From: Lentibacillus persicus
GTDB taxonomy: Bacteria > Bacillota > Bacilli > Bacillales > Amphibacillaceae
Length of the DNA stretch: 64,000 nucleotides
NCBI RefSeq assembly: GCF_900112705.1
Contig: NZ_FOMR01000003.1
Coordinates: 62,001-126,000, forward strand
Reading direction: 5' to 3'
In this document: positions 1 through 8,073 of the stretch, piece by piece
Position numbering within the stretch: the first letter of the stretch is position 1
How the letters are laid out: the number at the start of each line of letters is the position of its first letter
Made by a program: the position numbers and the translations under genes
Notes under the pieces: generated by a model
Database searches by the model: none
Told to the model about the DNA's origin: nothing
Seen by the model: the letters and a program-made list of their open reading frames with translations, nothing else

Positions 1-870
1 TTGTGCTGCTTGTGCCTGAAACATCATTAATGCGAAATAAATAAAGACAGCAATTAATACAGCTGAAGCAACTTTATAATATAATTGGGAGGTTGCTTTT
101 AACCGTTTATAATTGACTTGCTGATCCTCCATACTTTTTGTAATCGACCGAAACCAAATCATTCTGGATGCTTCAAGGGTATTGCTCTTAATATCCTTAA
201 TTCCATTCATCTGATCGGTAACGCCACCAATATATTCCCGTCCTAGTTCATAGTCTCTTTTCCCCAAAGCAAGTGACCGTTTAAGAAACTTTCGATTAAA
301 AAATATTAAAACTGCCCCACACAGCAATACAAAAGCAGTTATGCTAGGTGAAAGAATGAAAGCAAGACCAATTTGAATTGCGGAAAATACTGTAGAGGCA
401 ATGAACTGCAACACAGAATACGCTCCCAAACTGGAACGTCCAATTTCAGCAGTAAGAATGTTAACCAAATCTGATTTCCTTTGCTTGATAAAGAATTGCC
501 AGTTTGCATGCAGCAATAACTGATAGGTCTTCACTTGCATATATCTTAAAAAACCCATTTGAATCCTTGTGTTCTTCACTGTTAATTGTCTTCGAACAAG
601 GCTTTGACCAATCACCAACAATACATAAAAAATTAATATAGCAGGTAGTCCAACAGAGGGAGGGATTTCTTCAATAAAACTTAGTTTATCCAGTAGAGGA
701 ATTCCCTTCACACTCATATCGATGATGCCGCTTATACTGATTAAAGGTATCAGTAATAGAACGGCTGCACCTTCCAACAACCCAATCCCCGTCATTGCCA
801 AGAGATTAATATACACAATCTTCCCGGAAAAAGCGTGTATTTGCTTAAGAAAATAAATAATTGTTTTCAT
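1..870 (-). CDS. Lasso peptide ABC exporter, membrane domain (partial)
   Basis: The reading frame stays open to the window edge, so the C-terminal half is missing. The visible 290 residues are an ABC-exporter transmembrane domain: a short basic start (MKTIIYFLKQ), then hydrophobic segments near residues 15-40, 60-80, 135-180 and 260-285. The ATP-binding domain would lie outside the window. GGAGG sits 6 nt before the ATG at 870, which favours that codon over the ATG at 873. The gene starts 10 nt after the nucleotidyltransferase stop codon. Its position as last gene of the lasso operon fits the D (exporter/immunity) protein of lasso clusters. Confidence 0.85.
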   Translation of the reverse strand, partial: MKTIIYFLKQIHAFSGKIVYINLLAMTGIGLLEGAAVLLLIPLISISGIIDMSVKGIPLLDKLSFIEEIPPSVGLPAILIFYVLLVIGQSLVRRQLTVKNTRIQMGFLRYMQVKTYQLLLHANWQFFIKQRKSDLVNILTAEIGRSSLGAYSVLQFIASTVFSAIQIGLAFILSPSITAFVLLCGAVLIFFNRKFLKRSLALGKRDYELGREYIGGVTDQMNGIKDIKSNTLEASRMIWFRSITKSMEDQQVNYKRLKATSQLYYKVASAVLIAVFIYFALMMFQAQAAQ

Positions 871-883
871 CATCGTCCTCCTA

Positions 884-2056
884 TTAAAAGGCAATTTTTC
901 GCGTCTTCCGGTAGGTCCATAAAAATGGCCGCAATGGAAAATAAAGTATGTGCAAGGATTTTGGTAATGGTAATGTCTCGGCATCGTCAGAATATGGGTA
1001 TAAAAAGCTCAATAAAAACAAGCACTTCTGACGCCATTCCATTAATGAAAATAAATGGTGTTTATGAAAGTTCGCTGTCTCTTCCGGTACCGGTTCCGTG
1101 TGAAGATTAATCATATTTTTTAAATAGAATACCGCATGCTGCGCCAAATGCATTACAGGCCTGGTGTGAATTAAAGGACGCATTGCATGACCCGGCCTCA
1201 GATTGAATAAACAAGACGCTAATAATAAACCTTGCCCTGCAGGCTTTTTGCACCGATATCTAATTAAGTTGTTACGAGCTTTCTTCCAATCAATGTCTTG
1301 TTTTAGCAATTCCTTAATATCAACCAGCCAGCGAAGCCGGGACCAGCCGTGTCGAGCACCATGTGACGTTAGAAATAATATTAAGTCCTCTTTTCCTAAT
1401 AAATAAACCGGAAAATGTGTCAGGCTGCTTCGGATTTTTCTCTTCCACAGTTCATGAAAGCCAGGTTCCTTTGCTGGGCCAGGGTTTAACCGCCAATGAA
1501 TTTCCAGTTTAATCTGCTGCTCCGGATGATAATACGTGACATGGTGATGGCGCCACTTCCAATCATTGAGGACTGTTTTTATGTAATCATGTTTCTGATA
1601 GCCTTGTTCGGTAAGCAATCGATCCACTTTTTCCATTTTTTCGAGAGGTACGAGGAAATCTAAATCACTGGAAGTTCTGAGCGAAATATCGCCGTACAGA
1701 AGATGACCGAGCGCAGGCCCTTTTAACAGGAGGAGCGAAATCCGATTTTCGGTAAATAGCCTGCTGATAGCCTCTGTCACTGCACTGAATTTCAGCATTT
1801 GCAATGTGTTTCTCTTATAATATAAGGAGATATAGTCGACCACTTCCGGAGGTATAACGCCGCAATCGAACTGTTTTAATTTTGCATAGAGATTCGGATA
1901 CAATCGGTGGTGAAAAACTAATTTTATAAAAACCTTCCAATCAATCCCCTGATATAGGAGAGGATCGATTTCAGCAACATGATCGTTTTTTAAAAGTTCG
2001 ATAATGAAGTGTAATTCTTTTGGTACGTCAGAGATATCAAGTTTGAATTGTTTCAT
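884..2056 (-). CDS. Nucleotidyltransferase-family protein of the lasso cluster
   Basis: A 390-residue protein of the NTP_transf_5 type (PF14907). The nucleotidyltransferase core is visible as LKGPALGHLLYGD near residues 111-123, followed by SSDLDFLV with the metal-binding Asp131 and Asp133. Such genes accompany paeninodin-type lasso clusters. In the related pseudomycoidin system the corresponding enzyme is reported to act on the already phosphorylated peptide C-terminus (recalled, not checked). It lies 12 nt after the leader peptidase gene, in the same operon. Its real substrate here cannot be read from the sequence. Confidence 0.8.
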   Translation of the reverse strand: MKQFKLDISDVPKELHFIIELLKNDHVAEIDPLLYQGIDWKVFIKLVFHHRLYPNLYAKLKQFDCGVIPPEVVDYISLYYKRNTLQMLKFSAVTEAISRLFTENRISLLLLKGPALGHLLYGDISLRTSSDLDFLVPLEKMEKVDRLLTEQGYQKHDYIKTVLNDWKWRHHHVTYYHPEQQIKLEIHWRLNPGPAKEPGFHELWKRKIRSSLTHFPVYLLGKEDLILFLTSHGARHGWSRLRWLVDIKELLKQDIDWKKARNNLIRYRCKKPAGQGLLLASCLFNLRPGHAMRPLIHTRPVMHLAQHAVFYLKNMINLHTEPVPEETANFHKHHLFSLMEWRQKCLFLLSFLYPYSDDAETLPLPKSLHILYFPLRPFLWTYRKTRKIAF

Positions 2057-2068
2057 CGTGTTCTCTCC

Positions 2069-2515
2069 TTATTTTGACAAGGTTTTGGCAAACATGCTGA
2101 CAACGGTGAAACGTTCCATCCCTTCCACACCAGTTAGATAGAAAGGTCCGCTCCGCAGCCATGCGTGGGCGAGCAATTGACCCGATTCATCTTTCGTCAT
2201 TCCCAGGTAGAGCGTACTTTCAATGTTTCGTCTTTCAAGCATTTTTAACGCAGCAATTGCCTTAACAAGACATTCACTTTCCCAAAACGTATACTTGCTC
2301 ATAATTTGTATTGCTTGGGAAATTTCGCTTAACTTCCTTTTGTATGTCTTGTCTGGGTCGAGCGAGGTTTGTTGCATACTTTCTCCAAGTAAAGGAGCGA
2401 TTTTAGAAAAGGGCACGCTTTTCAGCACACGCCCCCATGCTAAATAAAAATAGGCTTCGAATAAGAGCAATTTCATTTCCCTATTTAACGATAAAAGTAA
2501 TTTCAGTTTTTTCAT
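2069..2515 (-). CDS. Lasso peptide leader peptidase, B2 protein
   Basis: A 148-residue transglutaminase-like protease of the lasso B2 family (PF13471). It cuts the leader from the precursor before ring closure. The catalytic cysteine is probably Cys82 (SECLVKA) and the histidine His117 (LAHAWLRSG). The third residue, an Asp in many homologues, is replaced in the local YLTGVEG segment, a form I believe is common in Firmicute B2 proteins. B1 and B2 are separate genes here, as in Gram-positive clusters; in proteobacteria they are fused. It follows the PqqD-like gene by 17 nt. Confidence 0.88.
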   Translation of the reverse strand: MKKLKLLLSLNREMKLLLFEAYFYLAWGRVLKSVPFSKIAPLLGESMQQTSLDPDKTYKRKLSEISQAIQIMSKYTFWESECLVKAIAALKMLERRNIESTLYLGMTKDESGQLLAHAWLRSGPFYLTGVEGMERFTVVSMFAKTLSK

Positions 2516-2532
2516 CCCGCTCGTTTCCCTTC

Positions 2533-2823
2533 TTAAGCAGACTCTACCTTCACTAAACCTTCTTCTAATAAATGATCTATGAATCCGATTGTCTCAATTC
2601 TGCATTTACTTTCTTCGACATCATATTGCGCTGTTAATGACTGAATCAGGTCAGCTATTGATGTAGGTTCTTTTATGCCCTCCCAAATCTCCCCGCCAAT
2701 TTCACCAAGGTTGTAATATTTGCCATTTTGAATACTCAGCATGACCTTTTCACCGTCCATATCGCTGACAATATTGCCTTCCACCTGGCTCACAATATCA
2801 TTTATTGAAATGGTTTGATTCAT
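2533..2823 (-). CDS. Lasso leader-binding PqqD-like protein, B1 (RRE)
   Basis: A 96-residue PqqD-like protein (RiPP recognition element). It has the typical pattern of an N-terminal beta hairpin (EKVMLSIQNGKYYNLGEIGGEIW) and then a helical part ending in FIDHLLEEGLV. This family binds the precursor leader and hands it to the B2 peptidase. Its start codon overlaps the stop of the kinase gene by 4 nt, so the two are translationally coupled. Together with cyclase, B2 and exporter it defines the locus as a lasso cluster. Confidence 0.9.
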   Translation of the reverse strand: MNQTISINDIVSQVEGNIVSDMDGEKVMLSIQNGKYYNLGEIGGEIWEGIKEPTSIADLIQSLTAQYDVEESKCRIETIGFIDHLLEEGLVKVESA

Positions 2824-3755
2824 ATATTTTTCTCCCCCTTGTTAATTAAGTCCAAAATACCCTCAACTATCTCATAAGCCGTAAAGCGTGAATTTGGCCG
2901 GAAAACGCGATAAAAGTCAAGGCGATTAACCATACGTGCAGATAACTCAAAATGCCACTCCATTAAACCGGAACGGCTGATCATAAAATGTCGGTAGGTA
3001 TTATAATAGAGAACCGGAAACCGCTCTAATGTCTGAACAGGTGCAATCTCAAGTTTAGGCAGGTCGCTCTTATTCAATTCAAAAACCCCCGCGAGAGGCA
3101 TCGGCTTATCATGAAAATGGCTGGCAACAGGGATTGCAAATTTTGTTTCTCTATCATAAATTGGCTTATATTGACTGGACGTCATGCCAAACTGATCCAG
3201 GCTTTCCTGCCATAATTTTTGCTGCGGGTACGAAGGTATGACCATTGGGTGGTGGTCTTCAGTCAACATCACAGCAATGACATCATCCGAGAGTAATTGA
3301 AAACCCCGGTTAATAAACGCTGAAGCCAGTGTTGATTTCCCTGCACCTGAGTCTCCCACAATGGCATACGCTTTTCCATCAATGGCAATACAGCTTCCAT
3401 GTAAAGGCAATACTTTTCGCTGTATAAGTGCTGCACCCAAGCATGTTCCAAGAAGGTAAAGCCGAATTTGCTCATCGCTTGCCTCTTCAAAAGGCGATAC
3501 CGAAATTTCACGCCCATTTTCAATTTTATAAATGGCGACGTCAGGGACCCTGACCATACACAAGTTTTCTTTGATATAGTAATACGTATCAGCTTCAGCA
3601 TATTCCAGCCACAGATGAGATAAATCTTCTCTTCTGATGATTAAATCGACTTCACAATCTTTATAATTAACGCGATTTAATTCAGGTAAAGAATGGTCAC
3701 TGGCAATGGTTAACCCAAACGCTGTATAAGCTGTCAGTTCAGCTGTTTCAATCAT
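2820..3755 (-). CDS. HPr-kinase-like lasso peptide tail kinase
   Basis: A 311-residue protein of the HPr kinase/phosphorylase fold. It shows LHGS at 118-121, a P-loop GDSGAGKST at 134-142 and LLSDDV at 154-159, the usual catalytic landmarks of HprK-like kinases. In the paeninodin cluster (PadeK) the homologue phosphorylates the side chain of the C-terminal serine of the peptide. The precursor here also ends in serine, so the same job is inferred. The protein is far from the housekeeping HPr kinase in its N-terminal 110 residues. A strong hairpin lies in the 213-nt gap between precursor and this gene. Confidence 0.85.
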   Translation of the reverse strand: MIETAELTAYTAFGLTIASDHSLPELNRVNYKDCEVDLIIRREDLSHLWLEYAEADTYYYIKENLCMVRVPDVAIYKIENGREISVSPFEEASDEQIRLYLLGTCLGAALIQRKVLPLHGSCIAIDGKAYAIVGDSGAGKSTLASAFINRGFQLLSDDVIAVMLTEDHHPMVIPSYPQQKLWQESLDQFGMTSSQYKPIYDRETKFAIPVASHFHDKPMPLAGVFELNKSDLPKLEIAPVQTLERFPVLYYNTYRHFMISRSGLMEWHFELSARMVNRLDFYRVFRPNSRFTAYEIVEGILDLINKGEKNI

Positions 3756-3805
3756 GAGCTGTTCACCTGCTTTTTGTAGTAAACTACATATAAATTTTAA
3801 GAATT

Positions 3806-3838
3806 ACCCTTATACAAAATCGATTTTTGTATAAGGGT
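3806..3838 (-). terminator. 14-bp perfect hairpin between lasso precursor and kinase
   Basis: ACCCTTATACAAAA at 3806-3819 is exactly complementary to 3825-3838, with a 5-nt loop. On the minus-strand transcript it lies downstream of the precursor and upstream of the kinase. No clear U-run follows it. It may be a leaky terminator or a 3' stabiliser that raises precursor mRNA over the enzyme genes. This role is inference; the hairpin itself is plainly visible. Confidence 0.6.
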
Positions 3839-3968
3839 CAGTGGGATTAGTGACTTTCTAAACTAAGTAAGACACGGTTTTGTTTTTTTAGTCAGCTCGG
3901 CCCAACTAATTTAAGTGTAGAAAAGGCGGCTTAAGCAATACCGCCAATTCTTAATCTGATGGATTAGA

Positions 3969-4124
3969 TCAACTGCCGGCAGGAGGTTCTTCGCCGGGAC
4001 CGGGGCCTTCGTCAGCATATTCCCTTCCAATGAAGAACCCATCAAAAGAATCACCTCGCCATTTTGCCATTGTCTCTCTAACTTCCAGCAATTCCAGTTT
4101 TGGCGCTTTCCATTCTTGTTTCAT
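3969..4124 (-). CDS. Lasso peptide precursor, paeninodin family
   Basis: A 51-residue peptide, too short for usual gene calling. The leader MKQEWKAPKLELLEVRETM has the conserved W/Y-xx-P-x-L motif and Thr at position -2. The predicted core starts AKWRGDSFDGFF: Ala1 and Asp9 would close a nine-residue macrolactam ring, as in paeninodin. The core is 32 residues, long for the class, with a tail rich in Gly, Pro and Glu (GPGPGEEPPAGS) ending in Ser, the residue that tail kinases phosphorylate. The ribosome site AAGGAGGTGAT is a full anti-SD match 5 nt upstream. The first 47 nt overlap the cyclase 3' end in another frame. The cleavage site is by analogy. Confidence 0.9.
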   Translation of the reverse strand: MKQEWKAPKLELLEVRETMAKWRGDSFDGFFIGREYADEGPGPGEEPPAGS

Positions 4125-6063
4125 ATATATCACCTCCTTCAAGGTAAAATGAATGCAGAAATCGATAGACTATAATACTGCGTACAAGCATCCTCAGCTC
4201 AGGGTCAAAGGCAGAATCTCCCTTTTGTACTTCCCTTGCTGTTGAAAGGGCGTTACTGATTGCTTCTATATTCAAATATTGTGCTGCACCTTTATCTTTT
4301 ACCAGCTGTTTTGCCTCTTTAATGAAATCTGTCCAGCAAGGTATCATGCGGTGAACCCAATCGGCTGACTGAAGACCGTGATTTTTTTGATTTAACCGCA
4401 CATTGTCAGGCAAATACCCATTTGTTGCGTTTCTGATCAAAGCCCTATCCATTCCATTATTGATAAATTGATCCAATGGGAGTGACATACAATAATTAAT
4501 TACTCGAATATCATTGGTTGGATCACGCATTAATAATCCGTATTTCAAGGATAATTTGGAAAAAGCTACGCCGCTTGAATTCCAAATAAATTCATTATTA
4601 ATTAGGTGTTCCCTTATATTAAAGATTGTGAGTCCGGTAAATCCATCTGCCTTAATTCCATGGTTTTGCAGTTTATCAAACACATTCATTTTGGCAGCAA
4701 ACTCAGGATTAATGAGCATCGGAAATTGATAGTTCGTTCCATTGTTCAGAAAAGGAAATACTTGTTTACCTATAACCTGAAGCAACTTTTTCCTTCCTGA
4801 TCCGATGTTTCTACTATACATCTTAAGTTCACGCGCCAGTCTAATTAACTTCATGCTTTTTAGTAAATGACCATAATATTCTAATGCCGGACCCCAGGAA
4901 ACCGTAAAGTTTCCTCTGGCACCGTTTAATAAAATCCCAACATCATCCTTACCTGCTTGTTCACTGATAGCCTTCATCCAGAATGAATTCTCAAAAAATT
5001 TATAAGGGGTTTCGTAAATATCCAGCCAGTCGTCGATATCTGTATATGAATTTATGCTATTCAGACTCAAATAGTGGTCGTCAATATTCCCTACATAATC
5101 AACAGTTTCACTAATATACGGACGTTCATCAGGAAAATAGTTTCTAGGTGTATAATCCTGAAAATCTTCCGCAGGTATTGAACTGTACGTATGCAATCGT
5201 TTATTTTGTTTTTGTAACGTTTTAGCTGCAAAACTGACAACCGATCCTGAATCGAGTCCGCCGCTTAAATGAGAACCCACTGATTTAAAGGTACGCAATC
5301 GTGCGTCAACTGCTTTTTGGAAAATATCACGGAAAGCCTCAATATATTCATCATTTGTTTTGAACCTGATTTTATTATCAAATGATAGTACTTGATATTT
5401 AGAAAGAATCACCTTTCCATTTATCACGGTAACCGTATGCGAAGGCGGGACTTGCTGGATATCTTTAATAACCGTTTTTGATACATCAACTACATCGATC
5501 ATGGTTGAAATTGCCAAGTACTCAGCCAGCCACTCTTCATTTACATCCCTTTGTATATATGGCAGCCTTAACAGCGGTTCCATAACAGTGCAGAAGGCAA
5601 ATCGCTCATTATTATGATGAAAATAAAGTGATCGTGTCCCCGAAAAATCTCTCGCCCCAAACAACTTTTGATTTTTTTCATCCCATATCATAAAAGCAAA
5701 ATCACCTATCAAATGTTTGACAACGTCATCTCGCCATTTTGAATATGCTAAGAGAATCAGTTGACTGTCGGGCATTATTTTTCTTTCATCATAATGAATG
5801 CCTAATTTATCAAAGAGTTCCTTTCGATTATCAATCATTGCATCTGCCGTAATTGCAAGCCGTCTTTCATAATCATAGAAAGGCAATTGTTCACCGATGG
5901 ATTCCGGTGCAATCCACTGCGCATGGCACCCAAGGAATACATTTTCCCTTTTCCAGGTTTGCGCGGCATCTGCGGGAAACTTACTTAATGCTTGCATCAT
6001 TTGTTGGCCATGATAACCGGGGACCGTTTCTTTCACATGATAAATTCCAGCAATTGCACTCAT
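4078..6063 (-). CDS. Lasso cyclase, asparagine-synthetase-like (C protein)
   Basis: A 661-residue homologue of AsnB that would activate the ring-forming Asp side chain of the precursor with ATP and close the macrolactam. The N-terminus MSAIAGIYH lacks the Cys2 of true glutamine-dependent asparagine synthetases, as lasso cyclases do. The PP-loop SGGLDSGSV is present. The frame is open to an ATG at 6078, but GGGAG lies inside that extension, 8 nt before the ATG at 6063, and the family starts with MSAIAG; 6063 is therefore chosen (6066 is possible). The last 47 nt overlap the precursor gene. Two SinR-type palindromes lie upstream. Confidence 0.9.
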   Translation of the reverse strand: MSAIAGIYHVKETVPGYHGQQMMQALSKFPADAAQTWKRENVFLGCHAQWIAPESIGEQLPFYDYERRLAITADAMIDNRKELFDKLGIHYDERKIMPDSQLILLAYSKWRDDVVKHLIGDFAFMIWDEKNQKLFGARDFSGTRSLYFHHNNERFAFCTVMEPLLRLPYIQRDVNEEWLAEYLAISTMIDVVDVSKTVIKDIQQVPPSHTVTVINGKVILSKYQVLSFDNKIRFKTNDEYIEAFRDIFQKAVDARLRTFKSVGSHLSGGLDSGSVVSFAAKTLQKQNKRLHTYSSIPAEDFQDYTPRNYFPDERPYISETVDYVGNIDDHYLSLNSINSYTDIDDWLDIYETPYKFFENSFWMKAISEQAGKDDVGILLNGARGNFTVSWGPALEYYGHLLKSMKLIRLARELKMYSRNIGSGRKKLLQVIGKQVFPFLNNGTNYQFPMLINPEFAAKMNVFDKLQNHGIKADGFTGLTIFNIREHLINNEFIWNSSGVAFSKLSLKYGLLMRDPTNDIRVINYCMSLPLDQFINNGMDRALIRNATNGYLPDNVRLNQKNHGLQSADWVHRMIPCWTDFIKEAKQLVKDKGAAQYLNIEAISNALSTAREVQKGDSAFDPELRMLVRSIIVYRFLHSFYLEGGDIYETRMESAKTGIAGS

Positions 6064-6085
6064 CATATCTGCTCCCATACTTTTT

Positions 6086-6101
6086 GTTCTTTACTAAGAA
6101 C
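6086..6101. promoter_or_regulatory. SinR-type operator, lasso operon, proximal
   Basis: GTTCTTTACTAAGAAC is a palindrome with 6-bp arms and contains the SinR box GTTCTTT exactly. It lies 23 nt before the cyclase start, between the promoter and the ribosome site. SinR consensus GTTCTYT is known from B. subtilis; binding here is inferred. Confidence 0.65.
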
Positions 6102-6167
6102 CCCAAAAGTAAAAAAATGACTTAATTTGCTGCATGTTTTATTGCATCAGTAAATTAAGTATGCCAC

Positions 6168-6216
6168 TTCATAGGTTCTGTATAAAGAACATACAACTTT
6201 TTGCGTGTAATTTCAA
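6168..6216 (-). promoter_or_regulatory. Candidate lasso operon promoter with SinR-type operator
   Basis: On the minus strand TTGAAA (6211-6216) and TATGTT (6188-6193) are 17 nt apart. The palindrome GTTCTTTATACAGAAC (6175-6190) overlaps this -10 and the start site. A weaker alternative is TTGTAT (6191-6196) with TATGAA (6168-6173), whose 17-nt spacer would contain the operator, the same geometry as the eps promoter. The operator differs from the eps one at one core base. Both promoter readings are inference. Confidence 0.55.
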
Positions 6217-6247
6217 TAGGTTTTTAAAACTTTTCTTAAAATTTTTC

Positions 6248-7393
6248 TCAGATGTTAATTGGAGCTTTCTCAATCGTCTCCTGCCATGCTTTAAACGCCA
6301 AACTTTCCGGCAGTTCAACGTCATCAAACGTAATAATTTCACCCTCTTTGACCTTGTTCGTTATAAGAGCATTGACCAACAGCCCAATCGGCACATGATT
6401 TTCATTCCCAGAGATCTCAACCGCTTCACCTCTGACTTGAAAACTGCCAATGCCTTTATCAATTATCTCACCGGGCTGCAGTGCTCGTTTTGGAATGGCT
6501 GCGACACTGACTGTAGGTTCTTTGCCATTATTTAATAGAACACCGCCTCCGCTTGCCACACGTTTAATTGTCTTAATCACTTCCAAGTGACACAAGTGAT
6601 AATTTTGCAGAATAGTGTAATACGGACCATTGCCCATCTTATAATATTTCAAGGCTTCCTCATGCCTTTTGTCGTGTTCAGCAGTGATAAAGACCCCCGG
6701 CGGACCTTTTGGTGACACAACGAAGTCACTGATCGGGCAACCTAAGCGATCAGCCACTTTTGCCAGCTCAGCACCTGTTTTGTTTATGTCTTCCGATTCA
6801 GGTGCCAGCAGTCCATCTTTTGCAATTCCGGCTCCAAGACCGTTGGCCACCAATGCCTGTTCCACCTGCACTTTTGTCCCGTCCGTAAATGAAGTTGTCA
6901 TATCCAGTCTGACACCATTTCGCTGTGACCAATACTGCATATCTTCAAGGACTGGATCCAGTTTCATGAAGCCTTTAATATTGCCATAGACAAGGGGCTT
7001 GAATCCCATATCAACGACGTTTTCATGCAGTGATGCCAAGCACCCCGGCTGGTCACCTTCTGCTTCAGTAATAAAGCCCCTTTTGGCAAAATAAGAACCG
7101 GTTGTCACCTGAAGTTCAGCATTCATTGTGACAACCGGTTTGCCTGCCTTTATCGCCTGGTCAATTACTTCGCTTCCATAAATGATATCGCCACTGCACT
7201 CAACTACCATGTCACACGTGGCAATGAATTCTCGGGTTGAGTTTGTGAGCGCCTCGCAGAACGGATAATCACCCATCTTTGAAATATCGCGCCGCGTCAA
7301 TACTGCTGTAAGCTGAAGCTCTGGCTGCCGGTTTACTTCAATGGCAATCCCTTTTCCAATAAAACCCGTTCCGGCAATCCCAATTCGTGTCAT
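6248..7393 (-). CDS. COG4091-type dehydrogenase (homoserine-dehydrogenase-like, SAF domain)
   Basis: A 381-residue NAD(P)-dependent oxidoreductase-like protein. The Rossmann motif GIAGTGFIGKG opens the protein. The middle part resembles homoserine dehydrogenase, and the C-terminal 90 residues (VSVAAIPKRALQPGEIID to the end) resemble an SAF domain. This matches COG4091, whose reactions are mostly unknown. It follows rfbC by 90 nt, with its own AGGAGG and a palindrome half-matching the SinR operator just upstream. It may process a sugar or polyol for the polysaccharide, but nothing in the sequence names a substrate. Confidence 0.75.
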   Translation of the reverse strand: MTRIGIAGTGFIGKGIAIEVNRQPELQLTAVLTRRDISKMGDYPFCEALTNSTREFIATCDMVVECSGDIIYGSEVIDQAIKAGKPVVTMNAELQVTTGSYFAKRGFITEAEGDQPGCLASLHENVVDMGFKPLVYGNIKGFMKLDPVLEDMQYWSQRNGVRLDMTTSFTDGTKVQVEQALVANGLGAGIAKDGLLAPESEDINKTGAELAKVADRLGCPISDFVVSPKGPPGVFITAEHDKRHEEALKYYKMGNGPYYTILQNYHLCHLEVIKTIKRVASGGGVLLNNGKEPTVSVAAIPKRALQPGEIIDKGIGSFQVRGEAVEISGNENHVPIGLLVNALITNKVKEGEIITFDDVELPESLAFKAWQETIEKAPINI

Positions 7394-7418
7394 ATAGTTT
7401 TCCTCCTTTTATCCCTGT

Positions 7419-7434
7419 AGTCTTTATAATGAAC
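7419..7434. promoter_or_regulatory. Degenerate SinR-type operator before COG4091 gene
   Basis: AGTCTTTATAATGAAC shares 14 of 16 bases with the eps operator GTTCTTTATAATGAAC at 38073; only the outer left half-site differs. It lies 26 nt upstream of the start codon. No convincing -35 was found nearby, so this is the weakest of the set. Confidence 0.4.
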
Positions 7435-7483
7435 AGTTGAAATGAAAGACTTATTCTCTTACCACATTCACGACAGACTGCTT

Positions 7484-8059
7484 TCAAGTTATGACCGACC
7501 GTTGAACTGTCTGGTGAAAGTTGATTTCGGCATCCCGCATTAACGGCTGGCCTGCATCTTTTTCCGATAACACCGGGTCTGTTGCCGGCCAGTCAATTCC
7601 AAGCTCCGGATCATTCCAAAGAACCCCTGAATCATGCGGTTTTGAATAATACACGTCAACTTTATATTGAATGTGAGTGTTCTCTGTAAGCGTGCAAAAC
7701 CCATGGGCAAAGCCTTTCGGAATTAAAAGCATTCTGTGGTTCTCATCACTGAGCATCACACCAGTCCATTTGCCATATGTCGGTGAACCTTTTCGGATAT
7801 CAACGGCAACATCATAAACAGCTCCGGTAATGACTCTGACCAGCTTTGTTTGTGCTTCAGGATTCAATTGATAGTGCAGCCCGCGTATGGTCCCTTTTTC
7901 AACAGTCAGCGAATGGTTATCCTGGACAAATTGATAATCAATTCCTGCTGCCTTCATATTTTCATAGTTATATGATTCCATAAAAAAGCCTCTGTGATCT
8001 TTAAACACACGCGGTGTTATAATTTTGACGCCATCAAGGGGCGTATCTTTCACTTTCAT
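7484..8059 (-). CDS. rfbC: dTDP-4-dehydrorhamnose 3,5-epimerase
   Basis: A 191-residue RmlC-type cupin. Family signatures include QDNHSLTVEKGTIRGLHYQ, with the active-site His in RGLHYQ, and YDVAVDIRKGSPTYGKW. It epimerises C3 and C5 of dTDP-4-keto-6-deoxyglucose in the L-rhamnose route. It is the third gene of rfbA-rfbB-rfbC and starts 14 nt after rfbB with a strong AGGAGGTG. Length is normal for the family. No rfbD (final reductase) follows, so the sugar actually made is uncertain. Confidence 0.95.
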   Translation of the reverse strand: MKVKDTPLDGVKIITPRVFKDHRGFFMESYNYENMKAAGIDYQFVQDNHSLTVEKGTIRGLHYQLNPEAQTKLVRVITGAVYDVAVDIRKGSPTYGKWTGVMLSDENHRMLLIPKGFAHGFCTLTENTHIQYKVDVYYSKPHDSGVLWNDPELGIDWPATDPVLSEKDAGQPLMRDAEINFHQTVQRSVIT

Positions 8060-8073
8060 ATAAACACCTCCTG

